Assembly (NCBI GenBank): GCA_007127935.1
Contig: SKYL01000293.1
Location: 1 to 6,710 of the forward strand
DNA: 6,710 nucleotides
Source of the DNA: Halorhodospira sp.
Lineage (GTDB): Bacteria; Pseudomonadota; Gammaproteobacteria; Nitrococcales; Halorhodospiraceae
Direction: 5' to 3'
Below, in pieces: positions 1 to 5,854 of the stretch. Numbering within the stretch: position 1 is the stretch's first letter; every line of letters starts with the position of its first letter. A model generated the notes under the pieces. That model was given only the letters and a program-made list of their open reading frames with translations. It was not told the origin of the DNA and ran no database searches. Position numbers and translations under genes: made by a program.

Positions 1-1
1 A

Positions 2-196
2 GAGGAAGGCGCTACCAGTTGGGGCGCCTATGTCCCTGACTTACCGGGATGTGTAGCCTCCGGTGAGACGCGGGAGGAGGCACTACAGTTGATCCGGGAG
101 GCCATCGAGTTCCACCTGGAAGGCCTCAAGGAACAAGGCGAACCCGTCCCGAAGCCGCACTCTTACGGCGAGGTTGTCGATGTCGATGCCGCATGA
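2..196 (+). CDS. HicB-family antitoxin, 3' part (5' end outside window)
   Basis: The frame is open from the left edge to a TGA at 194-196 and encodes 64 residues. The sequence contains YVPDLPGC (residues 10-17 of the visible part), then GETREEAL, then an amphipathic helix LIREAIEFHLEGL and a short tail with PVPKP. This is the compact HicB fold (UPF0150 family), a degenerate RNase H-like domain that in hicAB modules binds and neutralises the HicA mRNA-cleaving toxin. Family members of this type are about 70 residues, so only some 5-10 N-terminal residues are probably missing. No HicA-like reading frame follows: the next gene encodes an Smr protein. Any toxin partner would have to lie upstream, outside the window, or be absent. 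The family call is confident. Whether the gene is part of a working toxin-antitoxin pair cannot be seen. Confidence 0.85.
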   Translation, partial: EEGATSWGAYVPDLPGCVASGETREEALQLIREAIEFHLEGLKEQGEPVPKPHSYGEVVDVDAA

Positions 197-253
197 TCTG
201 GTAAGGGATTGCACATGAACCGGGCGCACGCCGTCTCACCCTGAGAGTCGCCC

Positions 254-508
254 ATGGCGAAGATCACCATTGACCTCCACGACTGCTTCAACAACGGCCG
301 CCGCATCGAGGACGCCCTCCACGGCGCCATCGATGCGGCCGAACGCAAGCGCATCAAGCGGGTGGAGATCATCCACGGCAAGGGCAGCGGCCAGTTGAAG
401 AAGCGGGTTCTGCGCTTCCTCGACCAGCCGGCGATCAAAGCGCGCTACCACCGGGTGGAGAAGGACGGCGACAACCACGGGCGGCTGTTCGCCCACTTCC
501 GCCACTAG
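254..508 (+). CDS. Small stand-alone Smr-domain protein
   Basis: This 84-residue protein consists almost entirely of one Smr (small MutS-related) domain. The two hallmark motifs are visible: DLHD at residues 7-10, where many Smr domains have DLHG, and HGKGSG at 41-46, followed by the helix QLKKRVLRFL. The rest (about 55-84) is a basic/polar tail with YHRVEKD and a terminal HFRH. Smr domains bind nucleic acid and several have endonuclease activity; the role of these short single-domain versions is not known to me. The ATG at 254 has only a weak upstream GAG as ribosome binding site. No better in-frame start is apparent, and MAKITIDLH is a natural start for the domain. It lies 57 bases after the hicB end and 39 bases before the rpsT promoter, so it is probably transcribed separately from rpsT. 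The fold assignment is firm; the function is unassigned. Confidence 0.85.
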   Translation: MAKITIDLHDCFNNGRRIEDALHGAIDAAERKRIKRVEIIHGKGSGQLKKRVLRFLDQPAIKARYHRVEKDGDNHGRLFAHFRH

Positions 509-547
509 CCGTACCGCTCAACGCATTGCCGGTTTGTTCCGCGGTCC

Positions 548-576
548 TTGACACCACCGGGCCCGGACGGCATATT
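548..576 (+). promoter_or_regulatory. Sigma70-type promoter of rpsT
   Basis: A perfect -35 box TTGACA (548-553) is followed by exactly 17 bases and the -10-like CATATT (571-576, 4 of 6 matches). The predicted transcript would start near 583, giving a leader of about 42 bases before the rpsT GTG. A one-step-shifted -10 (TATTAC, 573-578) is possible with 19-base spacing. The sequence around the -35 (CTTGACACC) is the same as in the polyprenyl synthase promoter at 5786. Confidence 0.7.
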
Positions 577-611
577 ACCGCGCTTCTGAAATCGACTCGC
601 ACCAGCCAGTC

Positions 612-616
612 AGGAG
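612..616 (+). promoter_or_regulatory. Ribosome binding site fixing the rpsT GTG start
   Basis: AGGAG ends 8 bases before the GTG at 625. No comparable site precedes the in-frame ATG at 526, which also lies upstream of the predicted promoter. This site therefore decides the start. Confidence 0.8.
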
Positions 617-624
617 ATCCGCAC

Positions 625-891
625 GTGGCGAACATTGCCTCCGCCAAGAAGCGCGCCCGCCAGAGTGAGGTGCGCCGGATGCGTAACAAGATGCGCCGTT
701 CGGCCATGCGCACGCAGTTGAAAAAGGCCGTCCTCGCCATCGAGTCCGGCGATCACGAGAAGGCCCGCGCCGCCTACGCCGACGCGGTGCGCATCCTCGA
801 TGTCTCGGCGAATCGGGGCATCATCCATAAGAACAAGGCCGCTCGGCACAAGAGCCGCCTGAACGCCCATATCCTCAAGATGGGGGCCTGA
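625..891 (+). CDS. rpsT: 30S ribosomal protein S20
   Basis: Protein S20 binds 16S rRNA during assembly of the small ribosomal subunit. From the GTG at 625 the product is 88 residues, the usual length. It begins (M)ANIASAKKRARQSE and carries the conserved C-terminal segment IIHKNKAARHKSRLN (66-80). It is strongly basic and predicted helical throughout, as the family is. The GTG is chosen because AGGAG lies 8 bases upstream and because the protein then starts at the universal ANI/ANS motif. A longer in-frame ATG at 526 would add 33 unrelated residues and would precede the promoter. E. coli rpsT also uses a non-AUG start (UUG), which there takes part in autogenous translational control; the GTG here may serve the same purpose, though that is inference. 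The gene is monocistronic by its own promoter and converges on the ankyrin gene, with 61 bases between the two stop codons. Confidence 0.97.
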   Translation: MANIASAKKRARQSEVRRMRNKMRRSAMRTQLKKAVLAIESGDHEKARAAYADAVRILDVSANRGIIHKNKAARHKSRLNAHILKMGA

Positions 892-912
892 CCGGCCCTC
901 TTCTTCATCTTC

Positions 913-935
913 ACCGGCCGCCCCGCGCGGCCGGT
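913..935. terminator. GC-rich inverted repeat between converging genes, possible bidirectional terminator
   Basis: ACCGGCCG (913-920) and CGGCCGGT (928-935) form a perfect 8-bp stem with a 7-base loop, halfway between the rpsT stop (891) and the ankyrin-gene stop (953). There is no T tract on either side, so it is not a canonical intrinsic terminator. Its position suggests it halts or protects the 3' ends of both transcripts. Confidence 0.45.
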
Positions 936-952
936 GTCGCGATGACCCCCCG

Positions 953-2818
953 TTACCAAGCCAACCCGCCGGTAGCCGCCGGCAGGTCCGCCTTGTACGT
1001 CTGCACCCACGGCATGGACCGGATATAGGCCATCCTGCCGATGGTCACTTGGCTCATCGCCCCGCCCGCCGGCGGCCACGCGCCGTGGACGGTGTCCTCG
1101 AAGATCAATCCCGCCAACCCCGGGTCCTGCACCATGTAGACACTGTGCAGCCGGCCGTCCCGCGCCACTTCCCGATGCAACAACTCCACCACCGTGCCCG
1201 GCGGCAGCATCACCACCGGGGGTAGCCGGCAGGCGTGCCCGCGGCAGTCGGTGGCGTAGGGGAGCAGCTTGGCCGGTACGTCGTAGCCGGCCACGTCCCG
1301 CACCGCCACCGGCAGGTCCAGTTCCATCAGGCGCCCCTGGCCCAGGTCCACCGAGAGCGGCGGGGTCTCGGTGTCCGGCGGGCCGTACTCCCGCCCGCCC
1401 GCTCCCTGGAGCAGGCGGTGGACCCGGCCGCCGGGGGCGGCCAGGCGGGCGTAGGTCACGGGGGTGGCGCCGAAGTCGTTGACCACGTCGGGGCGGGCGC
1501 CGTACTCGAGCAGGATCGCCGCCGCCTCGCCGTTGCGGTACTGGGCGGCGTACATCAGCGCGGTCTTGCCGTTGCGGTCGGTCCGCTCGGGGTCGGCCCC
1601 GGCCTCCAGCAGGCGGCGAACGGAGGGGCCGCTGGCCCAGGCCGCGGCGGCGTGCAGGGCATTGAAGTCGTGACGGTCTCCGGCTCCGGGGCGGGCGCCT
1701 TCATCCAGCAGCGCGGCAACGACGGCGTCGCGCCCGCCGCCCCGGGTCAACCGTGCGGCATCGTCCCGCGAACTCATGTAGCCCACGGCGGCGTGCCAGA
1801 GGGCGTCGGCGCCGTCGGCGTCCCGCATGTGGAGGTCGGCGCCGGAGCGCAGCAAGGCCCGCACCACCTCCAGATGGCCCAGCCGCGCCGCCTCCATCAA
1901 GGCGGTCCGGCCACGGGCATCGCCGCCGTGGACCACGGCGTCCACATCGGCACCGGCGGCCAGCAATTCCTCCACGCGGGCGCGATCGCCGTGCAGCGCC
2001 GCCGCCACCAAAGCCCGGTGGGGGTCCCGCACGGCCTGCCCGCCCCGCTCCAGGATCAGCACCGCGGAGTGGGGGCTATGGGCCACGGCCACGTCGAGCA
2101 GCGAGAGGGGGCGGCCATCGTCATCGGTCCAGACCGCCGCCGCGTGGAGGCCGTGGTCGAGCATCCAGCGCAAAGTCTCCACGTCGTCGGCGCGGACCAC
2201 ATCGGCCACGGCCCACGGGGCGGCCGGCAGCGCCGAGACCTGCCTCAGCCACCGCACCACGTCGCCGTGGCGGGCGCCGGAGGCCAGGGAGAGCGCCGTG
2301 GCCCCACCGGCGTCCCGCCGGTTGGGATCGGCGCCGTAGGCCAGGAGCAGATTCACCAGGTCTGATGACCCGGCCAGCGCGGCGGCCATCAGCGGGGTGC
2401 GCCCGGCGGCGTCCGCGGCGTCGGGATCGGCCCCGGCCTCCAGCAGCGCCTCGGCCGCACCGGCGTGACTGCCCTCCACGGCGTAGTAGAGCGGGCCGCG
2501 CCCGGCGTCGTCGCGATACCCCGGATCGGCCCCCGCCTCCAGGAGGCGCACCATGGTCTCCCGGTCGCCGCGCACCGCCGCGTAGTGGATCAACGGCCGG
2601 CCGCTCGACGGATCGGTGATGTCCACGGGGACCCCGGCATCCAGCGACCGGGAGAGCGCCTGGGCGTCTCCGTCGCGGACCGCCGACAGGGCGTTGCGCT
2701 GCTCCGGATGGAGGAGCCACCCGGCGCACCCGGAGAGCACCCAGATCAGTACCAGGCTCAGCACCAGGGTCACTAATAGAACGGTCGGCGGAACCACTCG
2801 GCCCATGACGCCCCTCAT
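953..2818 (-). CDS. Ankyrin-repeat lipoprotein with unassigned C-terminal domain
   Basis: This 621-residue protein starts with a short n-region containing two Arg, then a hydrophobic stretch (13-29) ending in the lipobox LSGC. Cys31 would be acylated and become the mature N-terminus. The next residue is Ala rather than Asp, so by the Lol rule it would go to the outer membrane. Residues about 40-472 are ankyrin repeats. Clear ones (GRTPLMAAALAG, LLEAGADP, GRTALMEAARLGHLEVV, GKTALMYAA) mix with degenerate ones (about 200-265) and one repeat enlarged by an insertion around 347-362, for roughly 11-12 in all. Residues 475-621 match no family I recognise and contain Cys525 and Cys530. Ankyrin repeats bind proteins, so an envelope scaffold or inhibitor role is plausible, but no function is assigned. 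The start at 2818 has GGAGGA 4 bases upstream; a second ATG at 2806 would also keep the signal. It lies 21 bases after proB and is probably co-transcribed with it. Coding continues without frameshift. Confidence 0.9.
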   Translation of the reverse strand: MRGVMGRVVPPTVLLVTLVLSLVLIWVLSGCAGWLLHPEQRNALSAVRDGDAQALSRSLDAGVPVDITDPSSGRPLIHYAAVRGDRETMVRLLEAGADPGYRDDAGRGPLYYAVEGSHAGAAEALLEAGADPDAADAAGRTPLMAAALAGSSDLVNLLLAYGADPNRRDAGGATALSLASGARHGDVVRWLRQVSALPAAPWAVADVVRADDVETLRWMLDHGLHAAAVWTDDDGRPLSLLDVAVAHSPHSAVLILERGGQAVRDPHRALVAAALHGDRARVEELLAAGADVDAVVHGGDARGRTALMEAARLGHLEVVRALLRSGADLHMRDADGADALWHAAVGYMSSRDDAARLTRGGGRDAVVAALLDEGARPGAGDRHDFNALHAAAAWASGPSVRRLLEAGADPERTDRNGKTALMYAAQYRNGEAAAILLEYGARPDVVNDFGATPVTYARLAAPGGRVHRLLQGAGGREYGPPDTETPPLSVDLGQGRLMELDLPVAVRDVAGYDVPAKLLPYATDCRGHACRLPPVVMLPPGTVVELLHREVARDGRLHSVYMVQDPGLAGLIFEDTVHGAWPPAGGAMSQVTIGRMAYIRSMPWVQTYKADLPAATGGLAW

Positions 2819-2839
2819 TCCGTCCTCCCCCTCCGGCGG

Positions 2840-3976
2840 CTAGATCCCGGTGACCACCATGTTATCGCGGTGGATCAGTTCCGGCTCCTCGACGTAACCG
2901 AGGATCGACTCGATCTCCACGCTGGAACGACCCAGCAAACGCTTCGCCTCGTCCGCCGGGTAGTTCACCAGGCCGCGGCAGACCTCCCGGCCGTCGGGAC
3001 CAACGCAGGAGACCATGTCACCCCGGGTGAAGTCGCCGTCGACGCCCACCACGCCCACCGGCAGCAGGCTCTTCCCCGACTGGCGCACCGCCTTGGCCGC
3101 CCCCTCGTCGAGGCGCAGCCGCCCGGCCAGTTGGAGGTGGCTAGCGAGCCACTGTTTGCGGGCGGCCAGCGGCTCCCGGTCGGGGACGAAGAGCGTGCCC
3201 AACCCGGCCTCAGCCGCCACCAGGCGATTCAACACCTCCGGCTCCCGCCCGGAGGCGACCACGGTGTAGGCGCCGGAGCGGGCGGCCCGCTCGGCGCCGC
3301 GCACCTTGGTCAGCATCCCGCCCCGCCCCAGGGCTCCGGGCGCCACGCCGCAGAGCCGCTCGAGGGCCGGGTCGCCGGCCCGCACCTCGGTGAGGAGCGG
3401 GGCCGCCGGATCGACGCGCGGGTCGGCTTCCATCAAGCCCGGCTGGTCGGTGAGGATCACCAGCACCTCGGCCTCCACCAGGTTAGCCACCAGGGCCGCC
3501 AGGGTGTCGTTGTCGCCGAAGCGGATCTCCTCGGTGACCACCGAGTCGTTTTCGTTGACCACCGGCACTACCCCCAGGCGCAGCAACTCGCGCAGCGCGC
3601 TGCGGGCGTTGAGGTAGCGCCGGCGGTCGGAGAGGTCGTCGTGGGTCAGCAGGACTTGGGCGGTGTGGAGGTGGTGGCCGCGCAGGCCCGACTCCCACGC
3701 CTCCACCAGGCCCATCTGGCCGACGGCGGCCACCGCCTGGAGGCGGTAGACCGCGTGGGGGCGCTCGGTCCAGCCGAGGCGCTGCATCCCTTCGGCCACG
3801 GCGCCGGAGGAGACCAGCGTCACTTGCCGGCCGCCCTTGCGCAACGCCGCCACCTGGTCCGCCCACTCGGCGATGCGGCGGCGGTCGAGCCCCCGGCCCT
3901 CGTCGGTGACCAGGGCGCTACCCACCTTCACCACCCACCGCTGGGCGTGCCGGAGCGCCTCACGCCGCTCGCTCAC
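2840..3976 (-). CDS. proB: Glutamate 5-kinase with C-terminal PUA domain
   Basis: ProB phosphorylates L-glutamate with ATP to gamma-glutamyl phosphate, the first and feedback-controlled step of proline synthesis in the cytoplasm. From the GTG at 3976 the product is 378 residues, close to the 367 of E. coli. The amino acid kinase domain (about 10-265) shows KVGSAL (17-22), LVSSGAVAEG (54-63), NENDSV (141-146), FGDND (153-157), TDQPGL (176-181) and GRGGM (217-221). E. coli has GTGGM at the last site; the GRGGM form is, as I recall, found in Pseudomonas. A PUA domain follows (about 283-378), ending ILGYVEEPELIHRDN. The GTG overlaps the obgE stop as GTGA with a strong GGGAGGAGG just upstream, which argues for translational coupling. 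An in-frame ATG at 3994 would add six residues and has a weaker site. proA is not in the window. Confidence 0.96.
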   Translation of the reverse strand: MSERREALRHAQRWVVKVGSALVTDEGRGLDRRRIAEWADQVAALRKGGRQVTLVSSGAVAEGMQRLGWTERPHAVYRLQAVAAVGQMGLVEAWESGLRGHHLHTAQVLLTHDDLSDRRRYLNARSALRELLRLGVVPVVNENDSVVTEEIRFGDNDTLAALVANLVEAEVLVILTDQPGLMEADPRVDPAAPLLTEVRAGDPALERLCGVAPGALGRGGMLTKVRGAERAARSGAYTVVASGREPEVLNRLVAAEAGLGTLFVPDREPLAARKQWLASHLQLAGRLRLDEGAAKAVRQSGKSLLPVGVVGVDGDFTRGDMVSCVGPDGREVCRGLVNYPADEAKRLLGRSSVEIESILGYVEEPELIHRDNMVVTGI

Positions 3977-5022
3977 CGCGCCTCCTCCCGCCATTCATCC
4001 TGTGGTTCATCCCGCCGGTCATCCAAGTAGCGCATCACGTCGGCGCAGAGCCGCTTCGTCCCCTCGCCGCTGAGGGCCGAGATCCCGTAGACCGGCCCTT
4101 CCCAGCCCAGCGCCGAGCGGATCGCCTCCACCCGCGCGTCCCACTCCTCCGGCGGGACCGTATCGAGGCGGTTGACCACCAGCCAACGGGGCTTGGCCGC
4201 CAACTCATCACTGTAGCGCCCCAACTCGTCGATGATCGCCTGCGCGCCCGCCACGGGATCGCCGCCGCCCGACTCCAGGGCGCCGTCCACCACGTGGAGG
4301 ATCAACCCGGTGCGCGCCAGGTGCCTCAGGAATTGGATGCCGAGCCCCGCCCCGTCGGCGGCCCCCTCGATCAGACCGGGGATATCGGCCATCACGAACG
4401 ATTGGTCGCCCCCGATCCGCACGACGCCCAGGTGGGGGTGCAGCGTGGTGAAGGGGTAGTCGGCCACCCGGGGCTTGGCGGCGCTCACCGCCCGCAACAG
4501 GGTCGACTTGCCCACGTTGGGCAGGCCCAACAGCCCCACGTCGGCCAGCACCCGCAACTCCAGCCGGAGCGTGCGCCGCTCCCCCTCACCGCCGGGGGTG
4601 CAGCGCTCGGGGGCGCGGTTGGTCGAACTCTTGAAGTGGATGTTGCCGAGGCCGCCCCGGCCGCCCTGGGCCACCAGCAGCCGCTCGCCGTGGGCAGTGA
4701 CGTCGCCGATCAACTCGCCGGTCTCGTCGTCGAAGACCGCCGTCCCCACCGGCACGCGGATCACCCGGTCGGCGCCGGACCGCCCGGTGCACTGCCGGCC
4801 GCCGCCGTGCTGCCCCGCCTCGGCGGCGAAGCGGCGCTCGTGGCGGTAGTCGGCCAAGGTGTTGAGCCCCTCGTCACCCTCCAGGTAGACACTGCCGCCG
4901 CGGCCGCCGTCGCCGCCGTCGGGGCCGCCGAACGGAATGTACTTCTCACGGCGGAAGTGGGCGCTGCCGTTGCCGCCGTTCCCACCCTCCACCGCAATGG
5001 TGACTTCATCGACGAACTTCAT
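3973..5022 (-). CDS. obgE: Obg-family ribosome-assembly GTPase
   Basis: ObgE (CgtA) is an essential GTPase that binds the 50S subunit and links ribosome assembly to stringent response and growth control. The 349-residue product has the glycine-rich Obg fold (1-158, beginning MKFVDEVTIAVEGGNGG), then a G domain: G1 GLPNVGKST (166-174), switch region YPFTTLHPHLGVV (189-201), G3 DIPGLIEGA (213-221), G4 NRLD (284-287) and G5 SALSG (315-319). The tail (332-349) is acidic. The G4 sequence is odd because the usual motif is NKxD; Arg replaces Lys285. The start is canonical for the family and is preceded by a weak AGG 7 bases upstream. An intrinsic terminator ends only 14 bases before the ATG, so expression probably needs read-through from rplU-rpmA. 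The stop overlaps proB as GTGA. Confidence 0.97.
   Translation of the reverse strand: MKFVDEVTIAVEGGNGGNGSAHFRREKYIPFGGPDGGDGGRGGSVYLEGDEGLNTLADYRHERRFAAEAGQHGGGRQCTGRSGADRVIRVPVGTAVFDDETGELIGDVTAHGERLLVAQGGRGGLGNIHFKSSTNRAPERCTPGGEGERRTLRLELRVLADVGLLGLPNVGKSTLLRAVSAAKPRVADYPFTTLHPHLGVVRIGGDQSFVMADIPGLIEGAADGAGLGIQFLRHLARTGLILHVVDGALESGGGDPVAGAQAIIDELGRYSDELAAKPRWLVVNRLDTVPPEEWDARVEAIRSALGWEGPVYGISALSGEGTKRLCADVMRYLDDRRDEPQDEWREEAR
3981..3989 (-). promoter_or_regulatory. Strong ribosome binding site deciding the proB start, inside the end of obgE
   Basis: On the minus strand GGGAGGAGG ends 4 bases before the GTG at 3976; an inner GGAGG gives a 7-base spacing. It lies downstream of the alternative ATG at 3994, so it can only serve the GTG. 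It is read as REEA in the last codons of obgE, so terminating ribosomes reach it directly. Confidence 0.75.
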
Positions 5023-5036
5023 GGGGAAACCTGCAT

Positions 5037-5062
5037 AAAAAAGCCCCGCGCGGGGCGGGGCT
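5037..5062 (-). terminator. Rho-independent terminator after rpmA, directly before obgE
   Basis: On the minus strand AGCCCCGC (5062-5055) pairs perfectly with GCGGGGCT (5049-5042) around a 5-base loop, followed by an uninterrupted T run down to 5037. It starts 28 bases after the rpmA stop and its T tract ends 14 bases before the obgE ATG. It should stop most rplU-rpmA transcripts and let a fraction continue into obgE-proB. Confidence 0.9.
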
Positions 5063-5090
5063 CATCAGGGCGCGGCCGCGCGGGCCGCCC

Positions 5091-5348
5091 TCAGACCGCG
5101 CGAACGCTGACTTGCTTGCGCCGTCCCGGCCCCTTGCACTCGAACACCACCTGACCGTCTATCTTCGCGAAGAGCGTGTGATCTCGGCCCAGCCCGACGT
5201 TCTCGCCGGGACGGAAGTGGGTGCCCCGCTGGCGGACCAGGATGTTGCCCGCCAACACCGACTCGCCGCCGTACCGCTTGACGCCGAGGCGCTTGGAATG
5301 GGAATCGCGGCCGTTGCGCGTGCTGCCGCCTGCCTTCTTGTGTGCCAT
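5091..5348 (-). CDS. rpmA: 50S ribosomal protein L27
   Basis: L27 lies near the peptidyl transferase centre, where its N-terminal tail contacts the tRNA ends. The 85-residue product has the family's usual length and begins MAHKKAGGSTRNGRDSHSKRLGVKRYGG, with the mature AHKK tail directly after Met. It thus lacks the cleaved N-terminal extension known from Firmicutes. The core RQRGTHFRPGENVGLGRDHTLFA (39-61) and the VVFECKG end are all present. A GAGGGGG stretch overlapping the rplU stop codon serves as ribosome binding site, with 13 bases between the two genes, so it is in one operon with rplU. A strong terminator follows. Confidence 0.98.
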   Translation of the reverse strand: MAHKKAGGSTRNGRDSHSKRLGVKRYGGESVLAGNILVRQRGTHFRPGENVGLGRDHTLFAKIDGQVVFECKGPGRRKQVSVRAV

Positions 5349-5361
5349 CTCGTCGCCCCCC

Positions 5362-5676
5362 TCAACCGGCCTGAATGCCGGTGATCCGGACCTCGGTATA
5401 CATCTGGCGGTGGCCGTGGTGGCGCCGATAGTTCTTGCGGCGCTTGAACTTCACCACCTCCACCTTGCGATCGCGGCCCTGCTCCAGGACCTCGGCGCTG
5501 ACCTTGGAGCCCTCCAGCCGCGGCTCGCCGATGCGAATGTCGCTGCCGTCTCCGACCAGGAGGACCTCGTCGAACTCCACGGTCTCGCCCACTGCCGCCG
5601 GGATCTTCTCCACGCGAAGGCGGTCGCCTTCGGAGACCCGGTACTGCTTGCCGCCACTACGGATCACCGCATACAT
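5362..5676 (-). CDS. rplU: 50S ribosomal protein L21
   Basis: L21 binds 23S rRNA in the large subunit. From the ATG at 5676 the product has 104 residues (E. coli 103) and starts with the typical MYAVIRSGGKQYRV. The family signature KVEVVKFKRRKNYRRHHGHRQ occupies 71-91. GGAG lies 10 bases before the start. An in-frame ATG at 5733 would add 19 residues unlike any L21 and would leave hardly any leader after the promoter, so it was not used. First gene of the rplU-rpmA(-obgE-proB-ankyrin) transcript, driven by the promoter at 5749-5777. Confidence 0.98.
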   Translation of the reverse strand: MYAVIRSGGKQYRVSEGDRLRVEKIPAAVGETVEFDEVLLVGDGSDIRIGEPRLEGSKVSAEVLEQGRDRKVEVVKFKRRKNYRRHHGHRQMYTEVRITGIQAG

Positions 5677-5748
5677 CGGTGTGGTGCTCCCAAGTCTATT
5701 GAATCGGTCGATAAAACGCGGCCGCGAAACCACCGCGAAGGGGCCGGT

Positions 5749-5777
5749 ATATTAAGGCCGCCCGCACGCCGCGTCAA
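5749..5777 (-). promoter_or_regulatory. Sigma70-type promoter of the rplU operon
   Basis: On the minus strand TTGACG (5777-5772, 5 of 6) is followed by 17 bases and TAATAT (5754-5749, 4 of 6). Transcription would start near 5742, giving a leader of about 65 bases before rplU. It stands back to back with the promoter for the polyprenyl synthase gene. Confidence 0.65.
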
Positions 5778-5785
5778 ACATCACC

Positions 5786-5814
5786 TTGACACCCCGCCGC
5801 GCCCTCCCTAGCAT
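5786..5814 (+). promoter_or_regulatory. Sigma70-type promoter of the polyprenyl synthase gene
   Basis: TTGACA (5786-5791) is followed by exactly 17 bases and TAGCAT (5809-5814, 4 of 6). The start would be near 5821, about 34 bases before the ATG. Only 8 bases separate its -35 box from that of the divergent rplU promoter. Confidence 0.65.
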
Positions 5815-5832
5815 CCTGCCAGCCGTATTACC

Positions 5833-5847
5833 GGAGGCCCGCCGGGC
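5833..5847 (+). promoter_or_regulatory. Distant ribosome binding site with a small hairpin before ispB
   Basis: The only clear Shine-Dalgarno-like sequence is GGAGG at 5833-5837, 17 bases before the ATG at 5855, which is longer than usual. GCCC (5837-5840) and GGGC (5844-5847) can form a small hairpin that begins on its last G. If folded, it would bring GGAG to about 7 bases from the ATG, or it could partly hide the site. The pairing is seen; the effect is inferred. Confidence 0.4.
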
Positions 5848-5854
5848 TTAATTC

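Noticed and set aside
215..244. Nine-codon open frame (MNRAHAVSP) with AAGGGA upstream, ahead of the Smr gene
   Set aside because: Too short to support from sequence alone, with no leader-peptide features such as runs of one amino acid or a following attenuator.
526..624. Extended rpsT start at ATG 526
   Set aside because: It precedes the predicted promoter and adds 33 residues not found in S20; GTG 625 has the ribosome binding site and gives the standard 88 residues.
1235..2365. Long plus-strand open frame of 376 codons opposite the ankyrin gene, and others at 1753-2619 and 1827-2339
   Set aside because: They are antisense to a gene with clear signal peptide and repeats, and their products are low-complexity (Pro/Arg/Gly-rich or His/Val/Gly-rich), as expected from the complementary strand of GC-rich DNA.
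2870..4030. Plus-strand open frame of 386 codons opposite proB
   Set aside because: It is the antisense shadow of proB, without a recognisable domain or ribosome binding site.
4294..5154. Plus-strand open frame of 286 codons opposite obgE, crossing the terminator
   Set aside because: It is antisense to obgE and runs through the rpmA-obgE terminator; the product has no family features.
5677..5733. Extended rplU start at ATG 5733
   Set aside because: L21 begins at MYAVI; the 19 extra residues match nothing, and the leader would be nearly gone.
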